Assembly (NCBI RefSeq): GCF_003217475.1
Contig: NZ_QJSP01000018.1
Span: 1-64,000 of the forward strand
DNA: 64,000 nt
Direction: 5' to 3'
Source: Williamsia limnetica
GTDB taxonomy: Bacteria; Actinomycetota; Actinomycetes; Mycobacteriales; Mycobacteriaceae
Translations under genes and position numbers: made by a program
Notes under the pieces: generated by a model
What the model was told of the DNA's origin: nothing
The model's database searches: none
What the model saw: the letters and a program-made list of their open reading frames with translations, nothing else
Shown here: positions 10,388-18,107 of the stretch, in pieces
How positions within the stretch are numbered: the stretch's first letter is position 1
Layout: each line of letters begins with the position of its first letter

Positions 10388-11578
10388 GTGGCGAAGGCGA
10401 AGTTCGAGCGGACCAAGCCGCACGTGAACATCGGCACCATCGGTCACGTCGACCACGGCAAGACCACGCTGACGGCGGCCATCACCAAGGTGTTGCACGA
10501 CAAGTTCCCGGATCTCAACGCGAGCTTTGCGTTCGATCAGATCGACAAGGCTCCGGAAGAGAAGGCTCGTGGTATCACGATCAACATCTCGCATGTTGAG
10601 TACCAGACGGAGAAGCGTCACTACGCCCACGTCGATGCTCCTGGTCACGCGGACTACATCAAGAACATGATCACCGGTGCAGCCCAGATGGACGGCGCGA
10701 TCCTCGTGGTTGCCGCCACCGACGGTCCGATGCCCCAGACGCGTGAGCACGTGCTGCTCGCTCGCCAGGTCGGCGTGCCGTACATCCTGGTCGCGCTGAA
10801 CAAGGCCGACATGGTCGACGATGACGAGATCATCGAGCTCGTCGAGATGGAGGTGCGTGAACTTCTCGCAGCTCAGGAATTCGACGAGGACGCCCCGGTC
10901 ATCAAGGTCTCGGCCCTGAAGGCTCTCGAAGGCGATCCCGAGTGGGTCAAGACCGTCGAAGAGCTCATGGACGCTGTCGACGAGAGCATCCCGGAGCCGG
11001 TTCGCGAGACCGAGAAGCCGTTCCTCATGCCTGTGGAGGACGTGTTCACGATCACCGGTCGTGGCACCGTTGTCACCGGTCGTGTGGAGCGTGGCGAGGT
11101 CAAGGTGAACGAGGAAGTCGACATCGTCGGCATCCGCGAGAAGAGCACCAAGACCACCGTCACCGGTATCGAGATGTTCCACAAGCTCCTCGACTCGGCA
11201 CAGGCAGGCGACAACGCCGGTCTGCTGCTGCGTGGTCTGAAGCGCGAAGACGTCGAGCGTGGACAGGTTGTCATCAAGCCGGGCACCACCACCCCGCACA
11301 CCGAGTTCGAAGGACAGGCCTACATCCTGTCCAAGGACGAAGGCGGACGGCACACCCCGTTCTTCAACAACTACCGTCCCCAGTTCTACTTCCGTACAAC
11401 TGACGTGACGGGCGTTGTGACCCTTCCCGAGGGCACCGAGATGGTCATGCCCGGTGACAACACCGAGATGTCCGTCAAGCTGATCCAGCCGGTCGCCATG
11501 GACGAGGGCCTGCGCTTCGCGATCCGTGAAGGTGGCCGCACCGTCGGTGCCGGTCGCGTCACGAAGATCAACAAGTAA
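10388..11578 (+). CDS. tuf: Elongation factor Tu
   Basis: 396-aa EF-Tu, full length, delivering aminoacyl-tRNA to the ribosome as a GTP complex. G1 is [10 protein letters not shown]3 is DAPGHADYI and G4 is NKADMVDD; domains 2 and 3 are complete to VTKINK. The GTG start has a strong CAGGAGGA site. A strong terminator follows, so this is the last gene of the str operon here. Confidence 0.98.
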   Translation: MAKAKFERTKPHVNIGTIGHVDHGKTTLTAAITKVLHDKFPDLNASFAFDQIDKAPEEKARGITINISHVEYQTEKRHYAHVDAPGHADYIKNMITGAAQMDGAILVVAATDGPMPQTREHVLLARQVGVPYILVALNKADMVDDDEIIELVEMEVRELLAAQEFDEDAPVIKVSALKALEGDPEWVKTVEELMDAVDESIPEPVRETEKPFLMPVEDVFTITGRGTVVTGRVERGEVKVNEEVDIVGIREKSTKTTVTGIEMFHKLLDSAQAGDNAGLLLRGLKREDVERGQVVIKPGTTTPHTEFEGQAYILSKDEGGRHTPFFNNYRPQFYFRTTDVTGVVTLPEGTEMVMPGDNTEMSVKLIQPVAMDEGLRFAIREGGRTVGAGRVTKINK

Positions 11579-11604
11579 GAACAGCGGCACCCGAGCAAGA
11601 ACCC

Positions 11605-11640
11605 GAAAACGCCCGATCCCGTAAGGGGTCGGGCGTTTTC
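11605..11640 (+). terminator. Intrinsic terminator of the str operon
   Basis: GAAAACGCCCGATCCC (11605-11620) pairs with GGGGTCGGGCGTTTTC (11625-11640) around a 4-nt loop. This gives a GC-rich stem with A/T ends, 26 nt after the tuf stop. Confidence 0.9.
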
Positions 11641-11660
11641 TGCTGTATCGGTATCGAATG

Positions 11661-11740
11661 CGGCCCGAGATCGTCCCCCTGACGGGGTGCGAAGGGCATA
11701 TTGCCCTTGGTGACCCTTCAGGGGGACGATCTCGGGGCCG
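11661..11740. repeat. 80-bp nested imperfect palindrome downstream of tuf
   Basis: The outer arms are 11661-11682 and 11718-11740, containing GAGATCGTCCCCCTGA and its complement and differing by one inserted base. Nested inside are GGGT/ACCC and a perfect AAGGGCA-TAT-TGCCCTT hairpin (11692-11708). It is not needed for tuf termination, since a classical terminator sits just upstream. It may be a second terminator, a cruciform-forming element or a small non-autonomous repeat. Together with 11579-11848 it fills the gap before the next gene. Confidence 0.65.
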
Positions 11741-11848
11741 GTCTGCGCTAAGGAGTAGTACAGGAGCGCCGAGTCTCGTGTCTGCCCCTTCTGTCACACC
11801 GCGGTGCGCGATACTGAGCTGCAGACTTCGAGAACTGGGGGCGAGGCA

Positions 11849-12709
11849 ATGGGCCTTTTCGGGCACGGCAGCAGCGACAGAGAGCCGAGTTTTGTGCGGA
11901 CTTTCGTGCCGATCCTGGCCTTCTCGCTGCTCTGCGGGATCGTCGGCCCGATCTTTCTGGCAGCGTATTTCGTCATCGACGACCCGATGGTCGGCTGGAT
12001 GTTCTACACCGGGCTCGCCGTCACCGTCTTGGATGTCGTCATCGCGTTCTTCATCGCGCGTTTCACCTACCGCGGTCGGCGTCGGCGGTACGAACTCGAA
12101 CAGACCGGGCGGCTCGGTGTGGCCGACGTGCTGTCGGTGGAGCAGACGAACGTCCAGGTCAACAATCAGCCGATGATGAAACTCAAGCTGCGGATCCATG
12201 GCGACGGCATCGCGCCGTTCGAGGCCGACAAGCGGCTGGTCGTTCCGCTGATGCATCTGGCAGCACTCAACGCGCGACGGCTGGCAGTGCTGGTCGACCC
12301 CTACTCGGGTGAGTTCGAGATCGATTGGAACCGTACGTCGTTGCTGGCCGGGTCCGCGCCTGCGCGGTTCACCGACACCGATACCGGCCGTGAATATGAT
12401 CTGTCGGGGCAGTCCGCAGCCTTGATGGAGATCATGAATGTGTTCAAGAACAACAACATTCCCTTCGGTGGCACCGTCGATCTTCGCTCCAATCCCGTTG
12501 CCCGTCAGCAGGTCATGGACATCGTGCGCCGCGTCGGAGGACAACCCGCTGGTGGCCCGGACCTGCGAAAGGTCGACTATGCCGCACCTCCTGCGCCCCC
12601 GCAAAGCCCGAGTCAGCGGCTGGCCGAACTCGAGGCGATGCGGGGTGCCGGCAACATCAGCGACGCGGAGTACCAGGCGGTTCGGACGCGGATTCTCGGC
12701 CAGCTCTAG
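11849..12709 (+). CDS. Membrane protein with C-terminal SHOCT domain
   Basis: 286 aa. Two hydrophobic helices near the N terminus (about 17-40 and 45-68) are followed by a basic stop (RGRRRRYEL), a soluble middle region of mostly beta character, a Pro-rich linker (APPAPPQSP) and a final ~30-residue SHOCT module, AELEAMRGAGNISDAEYQ. SHOCT is a short oligomerisation motif often found at protein ends. The ATG at 11849 follows GGGGGCGAGG and is preferred to the upstream in-frame start at 11804. Function is not recognisable. The gene is separated from its neighbours by large palindromes, so it is probably transcribed alone. Confidence 0.7.
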   Translation: MGLFGHGSSDREPSFVRTFVPILAFSLLCGIVGPIFLAAYFVIDDPMVGWMFYTGLAVTVLDVVIAFFIARFTYRGRRRRYELEQTGRLGVADVLSVEQTNVQVNNQPMMKLKLRIHGDGIAPFEADKRLVVPLMHLAALNARRLAVLVDPYSGEFEIDWNRTSLLAGSAPARFTDTDTGREYDLSGQSAALMEIMNVFKNNNIPFGGTVDLRSNPVARQQVMDIVRRVGGQPAGGPDLRKVDYAAPPAPPQSPSQRLAELEAMRGAGNISDAEYQAVRTRILGQL

Positions 12710-12716
12710 ACCCCGA

Positions 12717-12784
12717 AATTCGCGCCAGATACCTGCGTACGCGCCGGTTGCAACCGGCGCGTACGCAGGCAAGCGGCGCGAATT
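12717..12784. repeat. 68-bp palindrome with a perfect 38-bp core
   Basis: CCTGCGTACGCGCCGGTTG (12732-12750) is immediately followed by its exact reverse complement to 12769. Outer arms AATTCGCGCC (12717-12726) and GGCGCGAATT (12775-12784) extend the symmetry. It starts 8 nt after the SHOCT gene stop and lies upstream of clpP. It would make a very stable hairpin or cruciform and may act as a terminator, but its perfect symmetry without a loop is unusual. Confidence 0.75.
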
Positions 12785-12861
12785 CTGGCTGCAGCTGAGG
12801 GCAGAGCTGCCCACGGCAGCAACGGCTTTCGCGATCACCTGCTGGCGCGCAGGCTTGGTCC

Positions 12862-13476
12862 ATGACAGATGACAAGACACCCGGCCCCATCGACGACGAA
12901 TTGGTCACCCGACTGTTTCACCAACGCGTGATCGTTCTCGGTGACCAACTGGACCAGCAACTCGGCAATCGCCTCTGCAGCCAGCTACTGCTGCTCTCGG
13001 CCGAGGACTCCCACAAGGACATCAGCTTCTGGATCAACTCGCCGGGAGGTTCGGTCCCGGCGATGCTGGCGATCATGGATGTCATGCGCGCCATTCCCAA
13101 CGACGTGAGCACCCTGGCCCTCGGGATCGCGGCGAGCGCCGGCCAGTTCCTGCTCTCGGCCGGCACGCCGGGCAAGCGGTACGCGCTGACGCACTCGCGA
13201 ATCCTGATGCATCAGGGCTCGTCGGGTATCGGGGGCACCGCCGTCGACATCGAACTGCAGGCCGACGACCTGCGCCACACCCGGGACACCGTGCTGGCCC
13301 TGATCTCGGCGAACACGGGTCGCCCGGCCGAGCAGATCTGGAACGACTCGCTCCGCGACCGCTGGTACACCGCGCAGCAGGCAGCCGACTACGGATTCAT
13401 CGACCGGGTCATCGACACCGTCGAGGACATCTACCCGGCGTACTCCCGCCCGGCGGCGCTGGGAGGTCGGCGATGA
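12862..13476 (+). CDS. clpP: ATP-dependent Clp protease proteolytic subunit (ClpP1-like, active)
   Basis: 204-aa ClpP. The catalytic triad is present: S92 in GIAASAGQF, His in ILMHQG and the Asp in LRDRWYT. It forms heptameric rings and degrades substrates delivered by ClpX or ClpC. The next gene overlaps by 4 nt and encodes a partner ClpP, as in the two-subunit ClpP1P2 of mycobacteria. No trigger factor or clpX gene follows, and the operon ends convergently on a ClgR/PopR-like regulator. This suggests an accessory, stress-inducible pair rather than the essential housekeeping pair; that point is inference. Confidence 0.92.
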   Translation: MTDDKTPGPIDDELVTRLFHQRVIVLGDQLDQQLGNRLCSQLLLLSAEDSHKDISFWINSPGGSVPAMLAIMDVMRAIPNDVSTLALGIAASAGQFLLSAGTPGKRYALTHSRILMHQGSSGIGGTAVDIELQADDLRHTRDTVLALISANTGRPAEQIWNDSLRDRWYTAQQAADYGFIDRVIDTVEDIYPAYSRPAALGGRR

Positions 13477-14066
13477 GCGGCTACACGATTCCGTACGTGG
13501 TCGAGAAGTCCGCAGGCGGCGAACGGTCGATGGACGTCTACAGCCGACTGCTGTCGGAGCGGATCGTGTACCTCGGCACCGCGATCGACGACGGGGTCGC
13601 AAACGTCCTGATCGCCCAGATGCTGCATCTGGAGTCCGACAGCGCTGACCTGCCGATCAACCTCTACATCAATTCCTCTGGCGGATCGCCCGAGGCGATG
13701 CTGGCCGTGTACGACACGATGCAGTACATCCGATCCGAGGTTGCCACGACCTGCGTGGGGCAGGCGGGTGGCCCCGCAGCGGTACTCCTGTCGGGCGGTG
13801 CTCCCGGGCAGCGCGGCATTCTGGGCCACGGGCGGGTTGTGCTGCATCAGCCGTCCATCCAGGGGCAGGGTTCGATTCCCGACCTCATCATCCACGCGGA
13901 CGAGGTGGTGCGGGTACGCGGCGAACTGGAGCAACTGCTGGCCCGGCACACTGGGAAGGACCTGCAGACGTTGCGCCACGACACCGACCGCGACCTGATT
14001 CTGCCGGCCGCGGCGGCGGTCGACTACGGGCTGGCCGACGAGGTGCTCTCCACGAGACCCAGGTGA
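13473..14066 (+). CDS. ClpP-family subunit lacking the catalytic serine
   Basis: 197-aa ClpP fold. The nucleophile-elbow motif reads CVGQAGGPAAVLL where active ClpP has GQAAS; G100 aligns with the catalytic serine, and the codons (GGT GGC CCC) are unambiguous. The His (VLHQP) and the Asp (TDRDL) are still present. The protein is therefore probably proteolytically dead and would act as a structural or gating ring with the upstream ClpP. It overlaps that gene by ATGA and is surely cotranslated. It ends 11 nt from the convergent regulator gene. Inactive ClpP paralogs that assemble with active ones (for example ClpR in cyanobacteria and plastids) are the closest known precedent. Confidence 0.88.
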   Translation: MSGYTIPYVVEKSAGGERSMDVYSRLLSERIVYLGTAIDDGVANVLIAQMLHLESDSADLPINLYINSSGGSPEAMLAVYDTMQYIRSEVATTCVGQAGGPAAVLLSGGAPGQRGILGHGRVVLHQPSIQGQGSIPDLIIHADEVVRVRGELEQLLARHTGKDLQTLRHDTDRDLILPAAAAVDYGLADEVLSTRPR

Positions 14067-14077
14067 TGGAGGGGCGG

Positions 14078-14464
14078 TCAGGACACCATGCGCAGTTGCG
14101 CTCGCCCGCGCGCCGGGTCCACTGCGGACGGGCGGGCGCCGCGGCGGTGAGTGCCGCCGACGGCGACGACGGGGCGCGCGGCTCGCTCGAGCAGCAGCGC
14201 GACGCCTTTGGTCACGTCGAGCAACGTGATCCCGAGAGCGCCGCTCACCGCGGAAAGGATCTCTGACGAGGGCTCTTTGCGCCCGCGCTCGATCTCTGAG
14301 AGGTACTGCGGAGAGACCCCGGCCTCCGTCGCGATGTCGGTGAGGATTCGCCCCTGCGCCGTTCGCTCCGCCCGGAGGTACGTCCCGAGCACACTCCGCC
14401 ACAGGGCGTCTGGACGCGAAGGCTCGGGGGTGCGGCCGGGGAGGGTCATCGAGGTGTCGCCCAT
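14078..14464 (-). CDS. XRE-family regulator, ClgR/PopR-like
   Basis: 128 aa with an N-terminal helix-turn-helix of about 60 residues: LGTYLRAERTAQGRILTDI, then GVSPQYLSEIERGRKEPSSE. This strongly resembles ClgR and PopR, the activators of clp protease genes in Corynebacterium, Mycobacterium and Streptomyces. Its position convergent to a clpP pair supports that role. The C-terminal tail is Arg/Ala-rich and ends QLRMVS. The ATG is the last in-frame start and lies 6 nt after a TAGGTT hexamer, so the mRNA is probably leaderless. Overlapping GTTCG/CGAAC palindromes suggest autoregulation. Known ClgR and PopR are themselves Clp substrates; whether this one is cannot be seen. Confidence 0.82.
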   Translation of the reverse strand: MGDTSMTLPGRTPEPSRPDALWRSVLGTYLRAERTAQGRILTDIATEAGVSPQYLSEIERGRKEPSSEILSAVSGALGITLLDVTKGVALLLERAARPVVAVGGTHRRGARPSAVDPARGRAQLRMVS

Positions 14465-14487
14465 GGTTCGAACCTAGTTCGACGAAC
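14465..14487 (-). promoter_or_regulatory. Palindromic operators overlapping the leaderless promoter of the XRE gene
   Basis: GGTTCGAACC (14465-14474) directly abuts the ATG and GTTCGACGAAC (14477-14487) lies just upstream. Both are palindromes of the same GTTCG half-site. The -10 hexamer TAGGTT (minus strand, 14476-14471) sits between them. They are well placed for repression or autoregulation by the encoded protein. Confidence 0.5.
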
Positions 14488-14587
14488 CGCGTCGTGGTGT
14501 GGATATCCGCTCTGGGCAGAATTGCTGCAACTCTTTGCGAGTGGTCACTCTCTATGTTATGTTGCACGTGAGTGATGGAGGTCACAT

Positions 14588-16438
14588 ATGAGTCTGCAGC
14601 TGGAAACATCAGGACCGGTGGACGGCGGCGACGGTGGTCGGTTCGACATGGTCGTCCGCGGAGGCACCTGGTTCGACGGCACGGGCGCCCCCGGTCTACG
14701 CCGCGATCTCGGGATCCGCGACGGCAAGGTGGTCGAGATCTCCAACGGCCCGCTTCCGGTCGGACCTGCGACGAAGGTCATCGAAGCCGGTGGCCAGTGG
14801 GTCATGCCTGGGTTCATCGACGTACACACCCATTACGACGCCGAGGTTCTCGTCGCTCCCGGACTCGGTGAATCGATCCGGCACGGCGTCACCACCGCGA
14901 TCATCGGCAACTGCTCGCTGTCGACGGTGTACACGACCCCGGTCGACGCTGCCGACCTCTTCAGCCGGGTGGAGGCATTGCCCCGCGACCACGTGATCAA
15001 GGCGCTCGACCAGGGAAAGAACTGGACGGACCCGGCGTCGTACATCGAGTCGCTGGAGGCGCTGGCGCTCGGCCCGAACATCGCGGCGTTCCTCGGGCAT
15101 TCCGACATCCGCGCGTCGGTGATGGGGCTCGGACGCGCCACCGATCGCGCCCACAAACCGAGCCGCTCGGAGATGGCTGCGATCAGCTCGGCCATCGAGG
15201 ACGCACTCGACGCCGGGTTCCTCGGGGTCTCGTCGATGACCAATCCCTGGGACAAACTCGACGGAGACCGATATCGCTCCCGCTGCCTGCCGTCGGTGTA
15301 CGCGCGCTGGAGCGAACGCCGGAAGATCAACCGGATCCTGCGGCGGCGTGACCGGGTGCTGCAGACGATTCCGAACCTGAACACCAAGTACGACATCCTC
15401 TTCTTCCTGGCAGGCAGCACCGGTCTGGGCCGGAAGCCGTTGCGCACCTCGGTGCTGGCGGCGGCAGATGCGAAGTCCGACCGTTGGGTACGCCGGATCT
15501 TCGGTCCCATCGCCACGCTGGCGAACGACCTGGGCCGGGGTGCGTTGCGCTGGCAGCATCTACCCGTGCCGTTCGAGGTGTACAGCGATGGCATCGACCT
15601 CGTGGTGTTCGAGGAGTTCGGCTCCGGTCGTGCGGCTTTGCATCTGCGCGAGGAGATGGGTCGCAATGACCTACTCAAGGATCCGGAATACCGCCGGTGG
15701 TTCCGCGAGGACTTCGAGAAGAAATTCAGTTCGCGGGTCTGGCACCGCGACTTCGATGACGCCGAGATCACCGAATGCCCGGACGAGGCCTTGGTCGGCA
15801 AGACGATCGAGCAGGTTGCTCGGGAACGCGGTATCCACAGCACGGACATGTTCCTCGACCTCGTGGTCGAGCACGGCACCGACTTCCGCTGGCGCACGGT
15901 GATCACCAACGACCGTCCCGACATCGCCGACTGGCTGATCAAACAGAACGGTGTCACCATCGGCTTCTCCGATGCCGGTGCACACCTGCGCAACATGGCG
16001 TTCTACAACTATGGGATCAAGTTGCTGCAGCGGGTCAAAGAAGCCGAACACGGGGCCCGGACGCCGTTCCTGACGATCGAAGAGGCGATCCACAAGCTCA
16101 CCGGTGAGCTGGGTGAGTTCTACGGTCTGGACGCGGGCTTCCTTCGAATCGGTGACCGTGCCGACTTCGTCGTCGTCGACCCGGCCGGTCTCACCGACCA
16201 GACGAAGGAATACGCTGAGGAAGCGATGCCCGAATTCGGAGGAATCATGCGGATGGTGAACCGCAACGACGACGCGGTGACGGCAACAGTTGTCGCCGGT
16301 GAATATCTTTACGGCCGTGGAGATTTCGCTCCGGGCTTCGGGACCACACTGCGCAGTGGGCAGTTCCTGCGTGCGGATCAGCCGCGAGGCACGGTGAAGA
16401 ATCAGTCCGATCGACCCAGGCAGACGGTGGTTGGATGA
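14588..16438 (+). CDS. Amidohydrolase (N-acyl-D-amino-acid deacylase/D-aminoacylase-like)
   Basis: 616-aa metal-dependent hydrolase. The N-terminal beta sandwich (GGTWFDGTGAPG) leads to the metal site PGFIDVHTHYDAE near residue 78; the C-terminal SDAGAHLRNM carries the conserved Asp, and the chain returns to the sandwich (RADFVVVDPAGL). This is the D-aminoacylase-like branch of the amidohydrolase superfamily, long form. GGAGG lies 6 nt before the ATG. The stop overlaps the TetR gene (ATGA), which in turn overlaps menC, so the three form one transcript. The real substrate is unknown; many actinobacterial members are annotated only by similarity to D-aminoacylase. Confidence 0.85.
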   Translation: MSLQLETSGPVDGGDGGRFDMVVRGGTWFDGTGAPGLRRDLGIRDGKVVEISNGPLPVGPATKVIEAGGQWVMPGFIDVHTHYDAEVLVAPGLGESIRHGVTTAIIGNCSLSTVYTTPVDAADLFSRVEALPRDHVIKALDQGKNWTDPASYIESLEALALGPNIAAFLGHSDIRASVMGLGRATDRAHKPSRSEMAAISSAIEDALDAGFLGVSSMTNPWDKLDGDRYRSRCLPSVYARWSERRKINRILRRRDRVLQTIPNLNTKYDILFFLAGSTGLGRKPLRTSVLAAADAKSDRWVRRIFGPIATLANDLGRGALRWQHLPVPFEVYSDGIDLVVFEEFGSGRAALHLREEMGRNDLLKDPEYRRWFREDFEKKFSSRVWHRDFDDAEITECPDEALVGKTIEQVARERGIHSTDMFLDLVVEHGTDFRWRTVITNDRPDIADWLIKQNGVTIGFSDAGAHLRNMAFYNYGIKLLQRVKEAEHGARTPFLTIEEAIHKLTGELGEFYGLDAGFLRIGDRADFVVVDPAGLTDQTKEYAEEAMPEFGGIMRMVNRNDDAVTATVVAGEYLYGRGDFAPGFGTTLRSGQFLRADQPRGTVKNQSDRPRQTVVG

Positions 16439-17049
16439 CCCCTGCCACGGACACCACCGGGGATGGCCGGCGGACCCAGCAGCAGCGCCGGGACGCGACC
16501 AAGGCCCGGCTGGTCGACGCGTGCGTGGAGTCGCTGTGCGAGATCGGTTACCAGCGCAGCACGATCAGCGAGATCTGTGGTCGCAGTGGGGTATCGCAAG
16601 GCGGTCTGTTCCGGCACTTCCCGACTCGGCTCGACCTGGTGATCGCTGCCGCGGACGAGGTGCGGCGCAGACAGTTCGAGGCGTTCTCCCAGAGTTTGTC
16701 CATGCTCGGGGTCGGTACGCTGTCCGACTGTTTGCTGTTGGTCCGGGCCGCCTGCCGAGCTCCGGTCAACGGCGCCTGGTACGAGTTGCTGGTGGCGGCG
16801 AGGACCGACGCGGACTTACGTGAACGCCTCGCTCCCATGCTGGCCGAATATCACAGCCAGATCGCCGACTTCGCCAGGACGATACCCGCGGTACAGGGGC
16901 TGCCCCCGGGGCAGATAGAGGTGGTCGCCTTGACGGTCGTCCACCTGTTCGACGGTGAATCTGTTGCGGCAGCGGTCAATCCGCAGCCTGCGCTCGACGA
17001 TGCCCGCCTCGAGCTGGTCCTCGGTTGGCTTGCCGGGCTCGCGGGATGA
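16435..17049 (+). CDS. TetR-family transcriptional regulator
   Basis: 204 aa. The N-terminal HTH (about 22-68) has ARLVDACVESLCEIGYQRST and SGVSQGGLFRHFPTR, typical of TetR recognition helices; the C-terminal ligand/dimer domain is unassigned. It overlaps the amidohydrolase stop by 4 nt and its own stop overlaps menC by 3 nt. A regulator embedded within an operon usually controls that operon, so the amidohydrolase promoter is its most likely target. The effector is unknown. Confidence 0.9.
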   Translation: MTPATDTTGDGRRTQQQRRDATKARLVDACVESLCEIGYQRSTISEICGRSGVSQGGLFRHFPTRLDLVIAAADEVRRRQFEAFSQSLSMLGVGTLSDCLLLVRAACRAPVNGAWYELLVAARTDADLRERLAPMLAEYHSQIADFARTIPAVQGLPPGQIEVVALTVVHLFDGESVAAAVNPQPALDDARLELVLGWLAGLAG

Positions 17050-18011
17050 GTTGGGGCATGGCCAAAGGTCCGTCGTATTCCGATCTGGCCGAGTCGGCTG
17101 CTGTCGTTGCGTTGCCGATGCGGATGCGCTTTCGCGGGATCACTGTCCGTGAGGTGATGATCTTCCGCGGACCCGCGGGGTGGGGTGAGTTCGGTGCTTT
17201 CCCCGAATACGACGACGTCGAGGCGTCGGCGTGGCTGGCGGCGGGTATCGAAGCGGCCTACGAGGGCCCGCCGTCGCCCGTGCGCGCGGCGGTACCGGTC
17301 AACGCCACCATCCCTGCGATCCCCGCAGACCAGGTTGCGGAGGTGATCGCTCGGTTCCCCGGCGCGCACACCGCGAAGGTCAAGGTGGCACAGGAGGGGC
17401 AGACCCTCGCAGACGACGTGGCGCGGGTCGAGGCGGTACGCGAGCACATCGCGAATGTCCGGGTGGATGCCAATGGTAAATGGACTGTGGCCCAAGCCAT
17501 CACGGCGTTGCGCGCGATAGGTGAGCTGGAGTACGCCGAGCAGCCCTGTGCCACGATCGACGAACTCGCGCAGGTGCGCAGGGCCACGGCGACGCCGATC
17601 GCCGCCGACGAGAGCATCCGCCGGGTGGCGGATCCGCTGCGGGTGATCGCGGCGGGTGCTGCGGACATCGCCGTCCTCAAGGTCGCCCCGCTCGGGGGGA
17701 TGCGGCGGGTTCTCGAGCTCGCGGCCGAGATACCGATACCGGTGGTGATCTCGAGCGCACTCGATTCGGCGGTCGGGATCTCGGCGGGGGTGGCCGCCGC
17801 AGCTGCGTTGCCCGATCTGGGTTTGGCGTGCGGGCTCGGCACGGGAGGGCTGTTCACCACCGATGTCGCCGCGCCTTTTGTTCCCGATGGGGGCCTGCTG
17901 ATGCCGCGAACGGTCGACGTCGACGTGGCGGCCCTCCCGCGTGCCGATGCGGCGCGTACCCGCTGGTGGATGGAGCGCCTCGAGCGCTGCCACGCACTCC
18001 TGCCGGGGTGA
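17046..18011 (+). CDS. menC: o-Succinylbenzoate synthase
   Basis: 321-aa enolase-superfamily enzyme of menaquinone synthesis, dehydrating SHCHC to o-succinylbenzoate. The KxK catalytic lysine motif (TAKVKVA), metal ligands in VDANGKW, YAEQPC and IAADES, and the second catalytic lysine in AVLKVAPLGG are all visible. The ATG at 17046 overlaps the TetR stop (ATGA); an upstream in-frame ATG exists but lies inside the TetR gene. The actinobacterial MenC is of this short type. No other men gene is in the window, so the placement with an amidohydrolase and TetR is unexpected. Confidence 0.87.
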   Translation: MSWGMAKGPSYSDLAESAAVVALPMRMRFRGITVREVMIFRGPAGWGEFGAFPEYDDVEASAWLAAGIEAAYEGPPSPVRAAVPVNATIPAIPADQVAEVIARFPGAHTAKVKVAQEGQTLADDVARVEAVREHIANVRVDANGKWTVAQAITALRAIGELEYAEQPCATIDELAQVRRATATPIAADESIRRVADPLRVIAAGAADIAVLKVAPLGGMRRVLELAAEIPIPVVISSALDSAVGISAGVAAAAALPDLGLACGLGTGGLFTTDVAAPFVPDGGLLMPRTVDVDVAALPRADAARTRWWMERLERCHALLPG

Positions 18012-18063
18012 GCCCGAACTGGCGGGTGGTCTTCGTCACCGACAGAAGATACAATTTCCGCAA

Positions 18064-18084
18064 AACGTTCCAATAGCGAACGTT
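18064..18084 (+). promoter_or_regulatory. Inverted-repeat operator upstream of the P450 gene
   Basis: AACGTTC (18064-18070) and GAACGTT (18078-18084) are perfect arms separated by 7 nt, a 21-bp site typical of TetR dimers. It lies 23 nt upstream of the P450 ATG. The TetR encoded immediately downstream of the P450 is the obvious candidate ligand. Confidence 0.6.
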
Positions 18085-18107
18085 CAGCCACAGCGGAGGT
18101 TCGGAAT

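Noticed and set aside
10361-12880. 839-aa minus-strand open frame across tuf and the SHOCT gene
   Set aside because: It is antisense to tuf, whose identity is certain, and its protein has no recognisable domain; it is a product of high-GC codon bias.
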